A stretch of 64,000 bases of DNA from Cydia pomonella. Its lineage: Eukaryota > Arthropoda > Insecta > Lepidoptera > Tortricidae. Below, piece after piece: positions 44,030 to 55,034 of the stretch. The notes beneath the pieces were generated by a model. That model ran no database searches. It saw only the letters and a program-made list of their open reading frames with translations, and was not told where the DNA came from. The stretch lies in assembly GCF_033807575.1 (NCBI RefSeq), contig NC_084730.1, positions 6,245,986 through 6,309,985 of the forward strand, in the 5' to 3' direction. The position numbers were made by a program, and so were the translations under genes. Positions within the stretch are counted from its first letter, which is position 1; the number at the start of each line of letters is the position of its first letter.

Positions 44030-45180
44030 TAAGTATTCATTTTTAGTTTTCTACGTCCTGTCTAAAAGTTTTTATTTTGTGTATATTGCTTGGGCGAATG
44101 TAAACAGGGTAGGGTAGGTACTTTACGTAAGTAAACTTTGATAATTTTAGTTAGAACATTTTCTTCATTATTTTAAGCTAGGTTTAGGTATAAATTAAAA
44201 TCAACTTGTGTAAAACATCTCTATATTACTGTAATGTTAAAGTAACTGTTCTCATTTTTATACGAAATGGCCGATATGAGTATTCGTAAAAGCAAATTTT
44301 AAGTTAAAAAAAAAAATATAAGTACTTTTAGTAGTTTTACCCACGTCGGAGCTAGAAGTATAAAATAAAATTAGATTTAGAATTAATAATTAAGGTCTCA
44401 GTTCGACGAGCGTTGTAATGGGCAAATTCAATTAATAATTTTTGCTGTTAGATTATTTAGCCCAGTGGCCTAAATACATTAATAAATAACAATAATGTTA
44501 GGTAATGGGACTTACAACTAGGTTAGGTTTACAATTCAAATAAGGATGTATATATTTCTGTCTGATCTAACATAGTTTTATACCATTCCTTAACAGATTC
44601 CAAATACAGATTTCGGGGTTGCTCCCAAGTTAGTTAAAAGTTGCTCAGTATGACCTTTATATTCACCCCGTAAATTATTGCAGGTGACTAAATTTACATC
44701 CTGTATGAGCTGTACGTCAATGACTTTTGTAAATTTTCCATGAAAATTCCGTTGCATCCTTGGTTAGTCTCATAGCGGAAACGTACTATTGAATTCAAAT
44801 GCTTCGTTACACAACGTGACGCGATGTGTTTTAAGAGCCCTTAATCCTTGGAGCGTTCTCCGATTTCACGAAATAACGCTCGATAGATGGCGTTGGCGCT
44901 CGGTACGCGAGCGCCGGCAACGCGACGCGCGTTTCAATGCAGACTAGAATAATCTTGATAGTTTTCAATATAATTTCAAGCAACATTAATTTTAGTGTCA
45001 TATGATATCATATGGGGACTCTTTATTTTATTGTATATGCACAGTAGTTTTTTTTTTATGTACACTACTACTAAGTGTACAGACTACAGAGTGTACTATA
45101 ACCCTTGCTCTTTATTCTGTCTCTTTCACACCAATGGAAAATGAAGAAGTTACTAAATGACTGCAGGTATAAATAAAGTA
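44030..45180. other. Possible first intron, nothing recognised
   Basis: AT-rich sequence with no repeat copy I can place. A GC-rich patch at 44,878-44,937 (GGCGTTGGCGCTCGGTACGC, GAGCGCCGGCAACGCGACGC) stands out, but no promoter motif or ORF goes with it. Confidence 0.3.
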
Positions 45181-45615
45181 TATTAGTGCGATAGAGAGAC
45201 AGATAGTGTTTCGTTGTCGTATCGTAAACGATTGGCATGATGGCCACACACTTGCTTAGTGCCTAGCCAAAATACCAATCGTTTGCGTATATTAGTGCGA
45301 TAGAGAGAGAGTAGTGTTTCGTTGTCGTATCGTAAACGATTGGCATGTTGGCTACGCACCCATGATACCTAGCCAAGAAGCCAATCGATTGCGCATATTA
45401 GTGCGATAGAGAGACAGATAGTGTTTCCTTGTCGTATCGTAAACGTTTGGCATGTTGGCTACGCACCCATGCTGCCCAGCCAAGATGCCAATCGTTTGTG
45501 CATATTAGTACGAGAGAGAGACAGATAGTGTTTCGTTGTCGTATCGATTGGCATGGTGGCTACGCACCCATGCTGCGTAGTCAAGATGCCAATCGTTTGC
45601 GCACATTAGTGCTAT
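45181..45615 (+). repeat. Tandem array of about 107-bp hairpin-forming units
   Basis: Units start with TATTAGTGCGATAGAGAGA at 45,181, 45,290, 45,396 and 45,503, with a partial unit at 45,603 (spacing 109, 106, 107 and 100). Each contains CGTAAACGATTGGCATGTTG and, inverted, CAAGATGCCAATCGTTTGCG, so every unit can fold on itself. Short ORFs in it (45,429-45,617) are repeat artefacts. It ends only about 16 bp before the inverted satellite element begins. Confidence 0.9.
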
Positions 45616-45681
45616 AGAGTTTCAGTGTTATTTGAAATCACGTTAGGGTTTGTATTATTATTTTTGACCCGAATGAAGTCC

Positions 45682-47362
45682 ATCCAGGTTCTTATGATGG
45701 AGTCAGGAGTTGGTCACCAGAACTCCTAATCTACTCATTATAATTCCATCGTGCTTGGGCTCAAAAGATTTGCCCTGACGAACACCATCGATCTAGATGA
45801 GGTCCAGGGTCTCATGACGGAGTCAGGAGTTGGTCACCAGAACTCCCCAGAACTCCTAATCTACTCATCATAACTCCATCGAGTTTGGGCTCAATAGATT
45901 TACCCTGATGAGCACCATCAATCTAGATGAAGTCCAGGGTCTCATGATGGAGTCAGGAGTAGGTCACTAGAACTCCTAATCTACTCATTATAATTCCATC
46001 GTATTCGAGCTCAATAGATTTGCCCTGACGAGTACCATCGATCTAAATGAAGTCCAGGGTCTCATGATGGAGTCAGGAGTTGGTCACTAGAACTCCTAAT
46101 CTACTCATTATAATTCCATCGTGTTTGGGCTCAAAAGATTTGCCCTGACGAGTACCATCGATCTAGATGAAGTCCAGGGTCTCATGATGGAATCAGGAGT
46201 TGGTCACCAGAACTCCTAATCTACTCATTATAATTCCATCGTGTTTGGGCTCAAAAGATTTGCCCTGACGAGTACCATCGATCTAGATGAAGTCCAGGGT
46301 CTCATGATGGAGTCAGGAGTTGGTCACCAGAACTCCTAATCTACTCATTATAATTCCATCGTGTTTGGGCTCAAAAGATTTGCCCTGACGAGTACCATCG
46401 ATCTAGATGAAGTCCAGGGTCTCATGATGGAGTCAGGAGTTGGTCACCATAATTCCTAATCTACTCATCATAACTCCATCGTGTTTGGGCTCAATAGATT
46501 TGCCCTCACGAGCACCATCAATCTAGATGATGTTCAGGGTCTCATGATGGAGTCAGGAGTTGGTCACTAGAACTCCTACTCTACTCATCATAACTCCATC
46601 GTGTTTGGGCTCAATAGATTTGCCCTGATGAACACCATCGATCTAGATGAGGCCCAGGGTCTCATGATGGAGTCAGGAGTTGGTCACCAGAACTCCTAAT
46701 CTACTCATCATAACCTCATCGTGTTCGGGCTCAATAGATTTGCCCTGACGAGCATCATCAATCTAGATAAAGTCCAGGGTCTCATGATGGAGTCAGGAGT
46801 TGGTCACTAGAACTCCTAATCTACTCATTATAATTCCAACGTGTTTGGGCTCAAAAGATTTGCCCTGACGAGCACCATCGATCTAGATGAGGTCCAGGGT
46901 CTCATGATGGAGTCAGGAGTTGGTCACCAGAACTCCTAATCTACTCATTATAATTCCATCGTGTTTGGGCTCAAAAGATTTGCCCTGACGAGTACCATCG
47001 ATCTAGATGAAGTCCAGGGTCTCATGATGGAGTCAGGAGTTGGTCACCATAATTCCTAATCTACTCATCATAACTCCATCGTGTTTGGGCTCAATAGATT
47101 TGCCCTCACGAGCACCATCAATCTAGATGATGTTCAGGGTCTCATGATGGAGTCAGGAGTTGGTCACTAGAACTCCTAATCTACTCATTATAATTCCATC
47201 GTGTTTGGGCTCAAAAGATTTGCCCTGACGAGTACCATCGATCTAGATGAAGTCCAGGGTCTCATGATGGAGTCAGGAGTTGGTCACCAGAACTCGTAAT
47301 CTATTTATCATAACTCCATCGTGTTTGGGCTCAATAGATTTACTCCGACAAGCACCATCAAA
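45682..47362 (+). repeat. 120-bp satellite, left arm, plus orientation
   Basis: Each monomer contains ATCGATCTAGATGAAGTCCA, GGGTCTCATGATGGAGTCAG, GAGTTGGTCACCAGAACTCC, TAATCTACTCATTATAATTC, CATCGTGTTTGGGCTCAAAA and GATTTGCCCTGACGAG. Variants repeat with a 600-bp step (the CACCATAATTCC variant at 46,446 and 47,046). A local 10-bp duplication (CCCCAGAACT) occurs at 45,845. Monomers are interrupted by TAA in the GHQNS frame, so no long ORF exists. Confidence 0.95.
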
Positions 47363-50300
47363 TTACCATTATGATGAATAGATTAGGAGTTCTGGTGACC
47401 AACTACTGAGTCCATCATGAGACCCTCGACTTAATCTAGATCGATGGTACTCGTCAGGGCAAATCTTTTGAGCCCAAACACTATGGAGTTATGATGAATA
47501 GACTAGGAGTTCTGGTGATCAACTCCTGAGTCCATCATGAGACCCTGGACCTGATCTAGATTGATGGTGCTCGTCAGGGCAACTCTATTGAGCCCATACA
47601 CGATGGAGTTATGATGAGTAGATTAGGAGTTCTGGTGACCAACTCCTGACTCCATCATGAGACCCTGGACCTCATCTAGATCGATGGTGCTCGTCAGGGC
47701 AAATCTTTTGAGCCCAAACACGTTGGAATTATAATGAGTAGATTAGGAGTTCTAGTGACCAACTCCTGACTCCATCATGAGACCCTGGACTTTATCTAGA
47801 TTGATGATGCTCGTCAGGGCAAATCTATTGAGCCCGAACACGATGAGGTTATGATGAGTAGATTAGGAGTTCTGGTGACCAACTCCTGACTCCATCATGA
47901 GACCCTGGGCCTCATCTAGATCGATGGTGTTCATCAGGGCAAATCTATTGAGCCCAAACACGATGGAGTTATGATGAGTAGATTAGGAGTTCTGGTAACC
48001 AGCTCCTGACTCCATCATGAGACCCTGGACCTCATCTAGATTGATGGTGCTCGTCAGGGCAACTCTATTGAACCCAAACACGATGGAGTTATGATGAGTA
48101 GATTAGGAGTTCTGGTGACCAGCTCCTGACTCCATCATGAGACCCTGGACCTCATCTAGATTGAAGGTGCTCGTCAGGGCAACTCTATTGAGCCCAAACA
48201 CGATGGAGTTATGATGAGTAGAGTAGGAGTTCTGGTGACCAACTCCTGACTCCATCATGAGACCCTGGACCTCATCTAGATCGATGGTGCTCATCAGGGC
48301 AAATCTTTTGAGCCCAAACACGTTGGAATTATAATGAGTAGATTAGGAGTTCTAGTGACCAACTCCTGACTCCATCATGAGACCCTGGACTTTATCTAGA
48401 TTGATGATGCTCGTCAGGGCAAATCTATTGAGCCCGAACACGATGAGGTTATGATGAGTAGATTAGGAGTTCTGGTGACCAACTCCTGACTCCATCATGA
48501 GACCCTGGGCCTCATCTAGATCGATGGTGTTCATCAGGGCAAATCTATTGAGCCCAAACACGATGGAGTTATGATGAGTAGATTAGGAGTTCTGGTAACC
48601 AGCTCCTGACTCCATCATGAGACCCTGGACCTCATCTAGATTGATGGTGCTCGTCAGGGCAACTCTATTGAACCCAAACACGATGGAGTTATGATGAGTA
48701 GATTAGGAGTTCTGGTGACCAGCTCCTGACTCCATCATGAGACCCTGGACCTCATCTAGATTGAAGGTGCTCGTCAGGGCAACTCTGTTGAGCCCAAACA
48801 CGATGGAGTTATGATGAGTAGAGTAGGAGTTCTGGTGACCAACTCCGGACTCCATCATGAGACCCTGGACCTCATCTAGATCGATGGTGCTCATCAGGGC
48901 AAATCTTTTGAGCCCAAACACGTTGGAATTATAATGAGTAGATTAGGAGTTCTAGTGACCAACTCCTGACTCCATCATGAGACCCTGGACTTTATCTAGA
49001 TTGATGATGCTCGTCAGGGCAAATCTATTGAGCCCGAACACGATGAGGTTATGATGAGTAGTTTAGGAGTTCTGGTGACCAACTCCTGACTCCATCATGA
49101 GACCCTGGGCCTCATCTAGATCGATGGTGTTCATCAGGGCAAATCTATTGAGCCCAAACACGATGGAGTTATGATGAGTAGATTAGGAGTTCTGGTGACC
49201 AGCTCCTGACTCCATCATGAGACCCTGGACCTCATCTAGATTGATGGTGCTCGTCAGGGCAACTCTATTGAACCCAAACACGATGGAGTTATGATGAGTA
49301 GATTAGGAGTTCTGGTGACCAGCTCCTGACTCCATCATGAGACCCTGGACCTCATCTAGATTGAAGGTGCTCATCAGGGCAACTCTGTTGAGCCCAAACA
49401 CGATGGAATTATAATGAGTAGATTAGGAGTTCTAGTGACCAACTCCTGACTCCATCATGAGACCCTGGACCTCATCTAGATTGAAGGTGCTCGTCAGGGC
49501 AACTCTATTGAGCCCAAACACGATGGAGTTATGATGAGTAGAGTAGGAGTTCTGGTGACCAACTCCTGACTCCATCATGAGACCCTGGACCTCATCTAGA
49601 TCGATGGTGCTCATCAGGGCAAATCTTTTGAGCCCAAACACGTTGGAATTATAATGAGTAGATTAGGAGTTCTAGTGACCAACTCCTGACTCCATCATGA
49701 GACCCTGGACTTTATCTAGATTGATGATGCTCGTCAGGGCAAATCTATTGAGCCCGAACACGATGAGGTTATGATGAGTAGATTAGGAGTTCTGGTGACC
49801 AACTCCTGACTCCATCATGAGACCCTGGGCCTCATCTAGATCGATGGTGTTCATCAGGGCAAATCTATTGAGCCCAAACACGATGGAGTTATGATGAGTA
49901 GATTAGGAGTTCTGGTAACCAGCTCCTGACTCCATCATGAGACCCTGGACCTCATCTAGATTGATGGTGCTCGTCAGGGCAACTCTATTGAACCCAAACA
50001 CGATGGAGTTATGATGAGTAGATTAGGAGTTCTGGTGACCAGCTCCTGACTCCATCATGAGACCCTGGACCTCATCTAGATTGAAGGTGCTCGTCAGGGC
50101 AACTCTGTTGAGCCCAAACACGATGGAGTTATGATGAGTAGAGTAGGAGTTCTGGTGACCAACTCCGGACTCCATCATGAGACCCTGGACCTCATCTAGA
50201 TCGATGGTGCTCATCAGGGCAAATCTTTTGAGCCCAAACACGTTGGAATTATAATGAGTAGATTAGGAGTTCTAGTGACCAACTCCTGACTCCATCATGA

Positions 50301-50906
50301 GACCCTGGACTTTATCTAGATTGATGATGCTCGTCAGGGCAAATCTATTGAGCCCGAACACGATGAGGTTATGATGAGTAGTTTAGGAGTTCTGGTGACC
50401 AACTCCTGACTCCATCATGAGACCCTGGGCCTCATCTAGATCGATGGTGTTCATCAGGGCAAATCTATTGAGCCCAAACACGATGGAGTTATGATGAGTA
50501 GATTAGGAGTTCTGGTGACCAGCTCCTGACTCCATCATGAGACCCTGGACCTCATCTAGATTGATGGTGCTCGTCAGGGCAACTCTATTGAACCCAAACA
50601 CGATGGAGTTATGATGAGTAGATTAGGAGTTCTGGTGACCAGCTCCTGAGTCCATCATGAGACCCTGGACCTCATCTAGATTGAAGGTGCTCATCAGGGC
50701 AACTCTGTTGAGCCCAAACACGATGGAATTATAATGAGTAGATTAGGAGTTCTAGTGACCAACTCCTGACTCCATCATGAGACCCTGGACCTCATCTAGA
50801 TCGATGGTGTTCGTCAGGGCAAATCTTTTGAGCCCAAACACGATGGGATTATAATTAGTAGATTAGGAGTTCTGGTGACCAACTCCTGACTCCATCATGA
50901 GAACTT
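47363..50906 (-). repeat. 120-bp satellite, right arm, minus orientation, higher-order repeat
   Basis: The same monomer is inverted. The diagnostic variant CACGTTGGAATTATAATGAG recurs at about 47,720, 48,320, 48,920, 49,640 and 50,240: steps of 600, 600, 720 and 600. The 720 step contains one extra monomer (49,381-49,500). Shared private variants (AACTCCGGACTCC at 48,841 and 50,161; GAGTAGTTTAGGAG near 49,055 and 50,375) show that 48,301-49,620 and 49,621-50,940 are also duplicated as a 1,320-bp unit. The four 69-72-codon ORFs here are phases of the same monomer pair, opened where TAA is TAC. Confidence 0.95.
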
Positions 50907-50972
50907 GGACTTCATCCGGGTCAAAAATAATAATGCAAACCCTAACGTAATTTCAAGTGAAAATGCGTTTTT

Positions 50973-51165
50973 CAGAAAATCGCAGCCAAATAACACTAGA
51001 CCTTACTCATAGTGTTGTGTTCCTGCCGGTGAGTAAGGTTGCCAGAGCTCAACGAGGGGCGGGAGGGGGTTAGGGTCGGCAACGCGCATGTAACTCCTCT
51101 GGAGTTGCAGGCGTACATATGCGGGCCGTATGCTTGTTTGCCACCGACTTAGTATTAAAAAAAAA
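50973..51165 (+). repeat. Interspersed repeat, CCGACGTAGTAT family, copy 3
   Basis: It starts at CAGAAAATCGCAGCCAAATA and continues ACACTAGACCTTACTCATAG, GGTTGCCAGAGCTCAACGAG, TAACTCCTCTGGAGTTGCAG, GTATGCTTGTTTGCCACCGA and an A-run. The 5' part found in copies 1 and 2 is absent, and the copy begins 17 bp after the satellite element ends. The minus ORF 51,003-51,302 is its shadow. Confidence 0.7.
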
Positions 51166-51169
51166 GTAA

Positions 51170-52040
51170 CTGAAAATCCATCAATAAGCGAGTCTGTTAG
51201 GCATACTGTAAAAAATGAACTTTTATTAAGATTTTCTAATCGCAGTATATAGCACTTCTCGGAACTCCGTAGCTGATTACGATCGCAACGAATGCCTGAC
51301 AATCGAGCACAGGTCCGTCCTCTAAGCGCGCTCCGCGCGGACTGAGAGCGGGGCGTCGCTGCTGCGTGATTTATACTTGTTTTAAAAAAATATAAATTTA
51401 CGGCAATGTAGGTCCCATAGTTACGATTTTTTTTTTATAGATTAACATAAAGTTACAGTTTGCTATAATATTATTTTTAAAGCAAAATATGCGTACAATT
51501 TGCGGAAATAAAATATAATAAAACCCTGTTTTCGCCAAAAAAATGAAGAAAACTCGGAAGGTATTTTATCAGTTTTTTCAAATGAATCTTCGATTGTTAA
51601 TCATTCCAGCCCCTCGTACGAGATATGTTGAATCAAATTGTAGTCATTCATGTACCAAATGATTCTTGTTTATAGCAAAATTGAGAACCGAAACGCCACA
51701 TCTCACTGCAAAATTTGGAAAAGACTCCCAAAAAACCTCATTAAAAAAGAGGTTTAAAAGAGAAAATGAAAATTTGAACTGTTGGAGCCCCTAGTTTAGG
51801 AAACGATTATTTAAGTACGTTATCAGTTTTTTAATAAATACTAATAGTTACGTCGTAATCTTGAATGAAAAAGGAAGCATTTTACAAAATACGCTCGTCT
51901 GTAGGAATAAGGACTCTTAAGTCAAATCTAATCCTAGTTACATATTATATGCACAATAATTGTCATTATTTCATTTCTTAAAATTAAAACTAGGCTGACT
52001 GACTTTACAGCCTCATTTTGATAACATCCTGTATACGTAT
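51170..52040. other. AT-rich stretch, nothing recognised
   Basis: A short GC-rich patch (AAGCGCGCTCCGCGCGGACT, 51,325-51,344) is present. No gene or repeat copy identified. Confidence 0.3.
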
Positions 52041-52043
52041 AGC

Positions 52044-52247
52044 CAAAAGATTTAATTTTCGACCCATTTTGTACCTTGTCCCTTGTCACAAATCAGAAAA
52101 ATCGCTAGAGACCTCACACAATTGTCACTGTGACAAGGTACAGAGCTGCAGAGAAAAGGTTCCCCCCTGCATAGAAATTGTGTATACAGAGGGTACTCTT
52201 TCTCTGCAGCTGACCGTACAAAATGGGTCACAAATTAAATCTTTTGA
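52044..52247. mobile_element. MITE with 33-bp inverted ends, CAAAAGATTTAATT family
   Basis: CAAAAGATTTAATTTTCGAC and CCATTTTGTAC on the left mirror GTACAAAATGGGTCACAAAT and TAAATCTTTTG on the right with two or three mismatches. The inner pair GCTGCAGAGAAA and TTTCTCTGCAGC is also inverted. The 102-codon ORF 52,018-52,326 lies across it and is not a gene. Confidence 0.8.
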
Positions 52248-52734
52248 CTGTACCTACATATTTTTAAAGCGATACAGAGCTGGACAAACTAGCGTACAGT
52301 TATCAGCAATAACGTCTGTCAGATAATTTTGAACATTTGGTTCTGCTAGATATACAAGTACACCTTAAGCTCCAAAAGCTTTTCACATACAACCTATATA
52401 ACATTCGTTTAAAAATATACTTAATTAGGGAAAAATGTCGTTCAATTTCCATAATTCATAAGGCTATATATATATATATACTACACAAAATATAAGTAAA
52501 TTGTGGTTTAACCTTTCATAAAGTGCATGGTGGTCAAATCGTGGGTGCAATGGTTAAATTAAACCTCGATTATATATCGAGCAAAGAAATAGTTTTCGGA
52601 AAAAGAAAACAAATGACTGAAAATCCAGTGGAAATGCGCACAAACAAAAGGATAATTACTTAAATTAAGATAAAGATAGTTAATTTTCTAAGTAGGCATA
52701 TTACAATGCGCTTATGAACGTCAAATAAAGCTAC

Positions 52735-53050
52735 GCCGGCTCTAACCCTACACCTGTGACCCGAGAAGATTTAAATCCCTCCTAAATTGTAGGAGGCTAT
52801 CCCTATATGGGATCGGCAAGAAACCCAGCGGGATTACTTACGTTCCAAAATTAAAAAAATCATTTATTTTGCAACATATGTTTCTTAAAAAACAAAAAGA
52901 AAAGAGGAATATTTTCTTCGAAAAGAGCGTACTCCCATCTCAAAGACCGGCAATGCACTTAAAACTGTGGGAGTGTCCATGGGCAACGGTAATCGCTTAC
53001 TATCAGGCGAATCGACTGCTTGTTTGTCTCCTATATCATTAAAAAAAAAA
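52735..53050 (+). mobile_element. Retroelement 3' region with A-tail
   Basis: ACCTGTGACCCGAGAAGATT, CTATCCCTATATGGGATCGG, CCCATCTCAAAGACCGGCAA, GGGCAACGGTAATCGCTTAC and ATCAGGCGAATCGACTGCTT lead into a run of A. CATCAGGCG--CCGTCTGCTYGT is a common lepidopteran retroelement end. A shorter relative lies at 57,350-57,470. Confidence 0.6.
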
Positions 53051-53059
53051 CAAATAATG

Positions 53060-53200
53060 CGCCATTCATTTACTACAATTATTACGTAAGACGGTTTTTG
53101 CTAGTTTTGACCCCCTCCCATAAGGGACTATGTAAGAAAAAATTAGACATTGTCATTGTCGTAAAACTCCTAAATCGTCTTACGTAATAAATGAATGGCG
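53060..53200. mobile_element. MITE, CGCCATTCATTTA...TTACGTAAGACG family
   Basis: GCCATTCATTTACTACAATT and ATTACGTAAGACGG at the left mirror CGTCTTACGTAATAAATGAA and TGGCG at the right, with a 9-bp insertion in the left arm. Confidence 0.75.
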
Positions 53201-53489
53201 TCTAAATGACTAGCCAACTCTAAGTAACATTCAAGATGGGCCCGTTCATAACTGCACCGTGTAACGAAACACTTGTTTAACGTTACTGGAATGTCGGTTA
53301 CGAAACCCTTGCGTTTACTGTTGCGTGGACAAACAATACTCCTGCGCATGTATACTTACGATCAATAAACGGATTATTTATCTTTATATCAATTCCATTC
53401 AATACAGAATGTTTATTTCACACTAAAATGCACATGAATAATACAGCAAATATAACAATAAACCATATCGTACCGTGGTATAAGTACTA

Positions 53490-53685
53490 ACCTGCGCAGT
53501 TCTCGAAAATAGTCGTGCCACGCTCTATTGGGATAGATCTACTATCACTGAAGGACTATTGTAGCCAATAAGCCTGATATCGTGATAATAGATCGATCGC
53601 AACGCCGGGCCGTGCTCATCGACATCACTATCCCCCATGATGAAGAATCTCGTGAAAGCCGAGAAGGACAAGTCATTAATTTGAT
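53490..53685 (+). pseudogene. Non-LTR retrotransposon ORF fragment
   Basis: One frame reads YWDRSTITEGLL. After a shift, VANKPDIVIIDRSQRRAVLI and DITIPHDEESR follow. Then another shift gives NLVKAEKDK. The ANKPDI-IIDRS-R-A-L-DI-IPHD-NL-KAE-DK string recurs in lepidopteran LINE proteins. Two frameshifts in under 150 bases make it dead. The clade is not assigned. Confidence 0.7.
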
Positions 53686-54005
53686 ATTATTTCATTAAAA
53701 TTCATTTGCAGCATAACATTAATTGATAAAAAATGTATAAATACATTCACATCCCAAAGAGAAATAAATTAAAATCCTCAAATGCACATCTCATAACATG
53801 CGCAATTCCTAATATCCATATACTTGACTTTATTAGGTGGTAAATTCTCGTATGTTTTTCAACGCATCTTTTTGTTTAATCTTGATAAGCGAATATTCGT
53901 GTTTTTTGACTAATTAAGTACCTAATTGACATTGACCTTTGTCTACTCGTGACTTTATACAGGGCATCGGTTAGACCTTGTTCGAGCAATGTTTTTCCTT
54001 CTTCG

Positions 54006-54160
54006 AACGACGACCGGTTTGGCCTAGTGGGTAGTGACCCTGCCTACGAAGCTAATGGTCCCGGGTTCAAATCCTGGTACGGGCATTTCTTCGTGTGATG
54101 AGCATGGATATTTGTTCCTGAGTCATGGGTGTTTTCTATTTATTTATTTATTATTCTTAT
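54006..54160 (+). mobile_element. Metulj-like SINE, 5' half
   Basis: ACGACCGGTTTGGCCTAGTG, GGTAGTGACCCTGCCTACGA, B-box GGGTTCAAATCCTGG, GTGTGATGAGCATGGATATT and GTCATGGGTGTTTTCTATTT, then a TATTTATTTATTA run that replaces the 3' half. Confidence 0.85.
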
Positions 54161-54217
54161 TGTAATACGAGGGAATGATGTTGACAGCTAAATAATCTTT
54201 GCAGGCTTCTTCTTTTT

Positions 54218-54535
54218 ACCAGCTTTTATTTACTTTCACCTGACCGTTGTCTGTTTGTAATCAAATCTTGCAAGTTAAATTTAACCCACTTCCCGGTTTC
54301 CGATGAAGCTGAAAATTTGTATACATATGTAAGTCGGGTGACAATGCAATATTATGGAACCATCGAGATGATCTGATGATGGAGACAGGAGGTGGCCATA
54401 GGAACTCTGTGATAAAATAACGTAACCTAATCGTGTTTTGGGTTTTTAGAATTGTCTCGATGAGTATTAGTTACTAAAAGTACAGTCAGCGATAAAAGCT
54501 TGTGCCAAAAATTATTTTTTTGCCAAAAACTTATT
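54218..54535 (+). mobile_element. AAGCTTTTAT-family repeat, copy i
   Basis: CCAGCTTTTATTTACTTTCA at the start, CTTCCCGGTTTCCGATGAAG, ATGATCTGATGATGGAGACA and AGCGATAAAAGCTTGTGCCA at the end, then CCAAAAACTTATTACT. The GCCTGTGGAAAA block before the end is deleted. Confidence 0.8.
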
Positions 54536-55034
54536 ACTTACTCGGTTACAGTGTTATAAATTTATGATTTAAAAAGTCTTAGGATTTGTTTGTGTCATGC
54601 GTTTCATTTTGAGCAAATTTTGATGAATTTGATTTCAATCGATACGTTATTTTAGTCCTTGAGTAAATAAAACTACAATTCAATAGTGAAAAAAACTGTA
54701 ATCTGTTATGTTTATAAAGTTTTGTCACATTTCGATTCTATGTAATGGCATTAAGGTTCAAAAGTGACAAACCTTCAAATTCCGCGTCTTTCCCCGTTTC
54801 CGCGTTTTTCGCGTTTTTTTCGCGAAATTTTCTTCCCGACAGGTATGTAGAGGCAAAGGGAATTAATTGTAATAGGGAATAAAAATTAGAAACCATTTAT
54901 TGCCACACAATAAAAAAAAAACAGATAGGTCACAAAATACAATAAGTAACATCAAAAATTGGCATGTGCCATTAATGCCATTACAATTACAAATCGACTG
55001 CGCAGCGCTGATTTTCAGTCCGTCCCCGTCCGTC

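Larger units (their letters stand above)
45632..50955. mobile_element. Giant inverted array of a 120-bp satellite with inverted termini
   Basis: The element has 50-bp outer ends that are not part of the satellite: TTGAAATCACGTTAGGGTTT onward at 45,632-45,681, and its inverse ending AACCCTAACGTAATTTCAA at 50,906-50,955, matching at 47 of 50 bases. Between them lie about 43 head-to-tail copies of a 120-bp monomer: about 14 in the left arm and about 29 in inverse orientation in the right arm. No transposase-like ORF exists. It may be a foldback-type element, a satellite captured between TIRs, or a palindromic satellite amplification. No convincing target-site duplication was found. Confidence 0.85.

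Noticed and set aside
45181..45615. CRISPR array
   Set aside because: Units are about 107 bp and similar over their whole length, with no repeat/spacer alternation, and the genome is eukaryotic.
48103..50241. Repeated 69-72-codon minus ORFs (MFGLKRFALMSTIDLDE...)
   Set aside because: They are the 120-bp monomer read as 40 codons, open only where the usual TAA is TAC. No start or stop is shared with a gene-like unit.
52018..52326. 102-codon plus ORF
   Set aside because: It covers an inverted-repeat MITE from end to end; no domain is visible.
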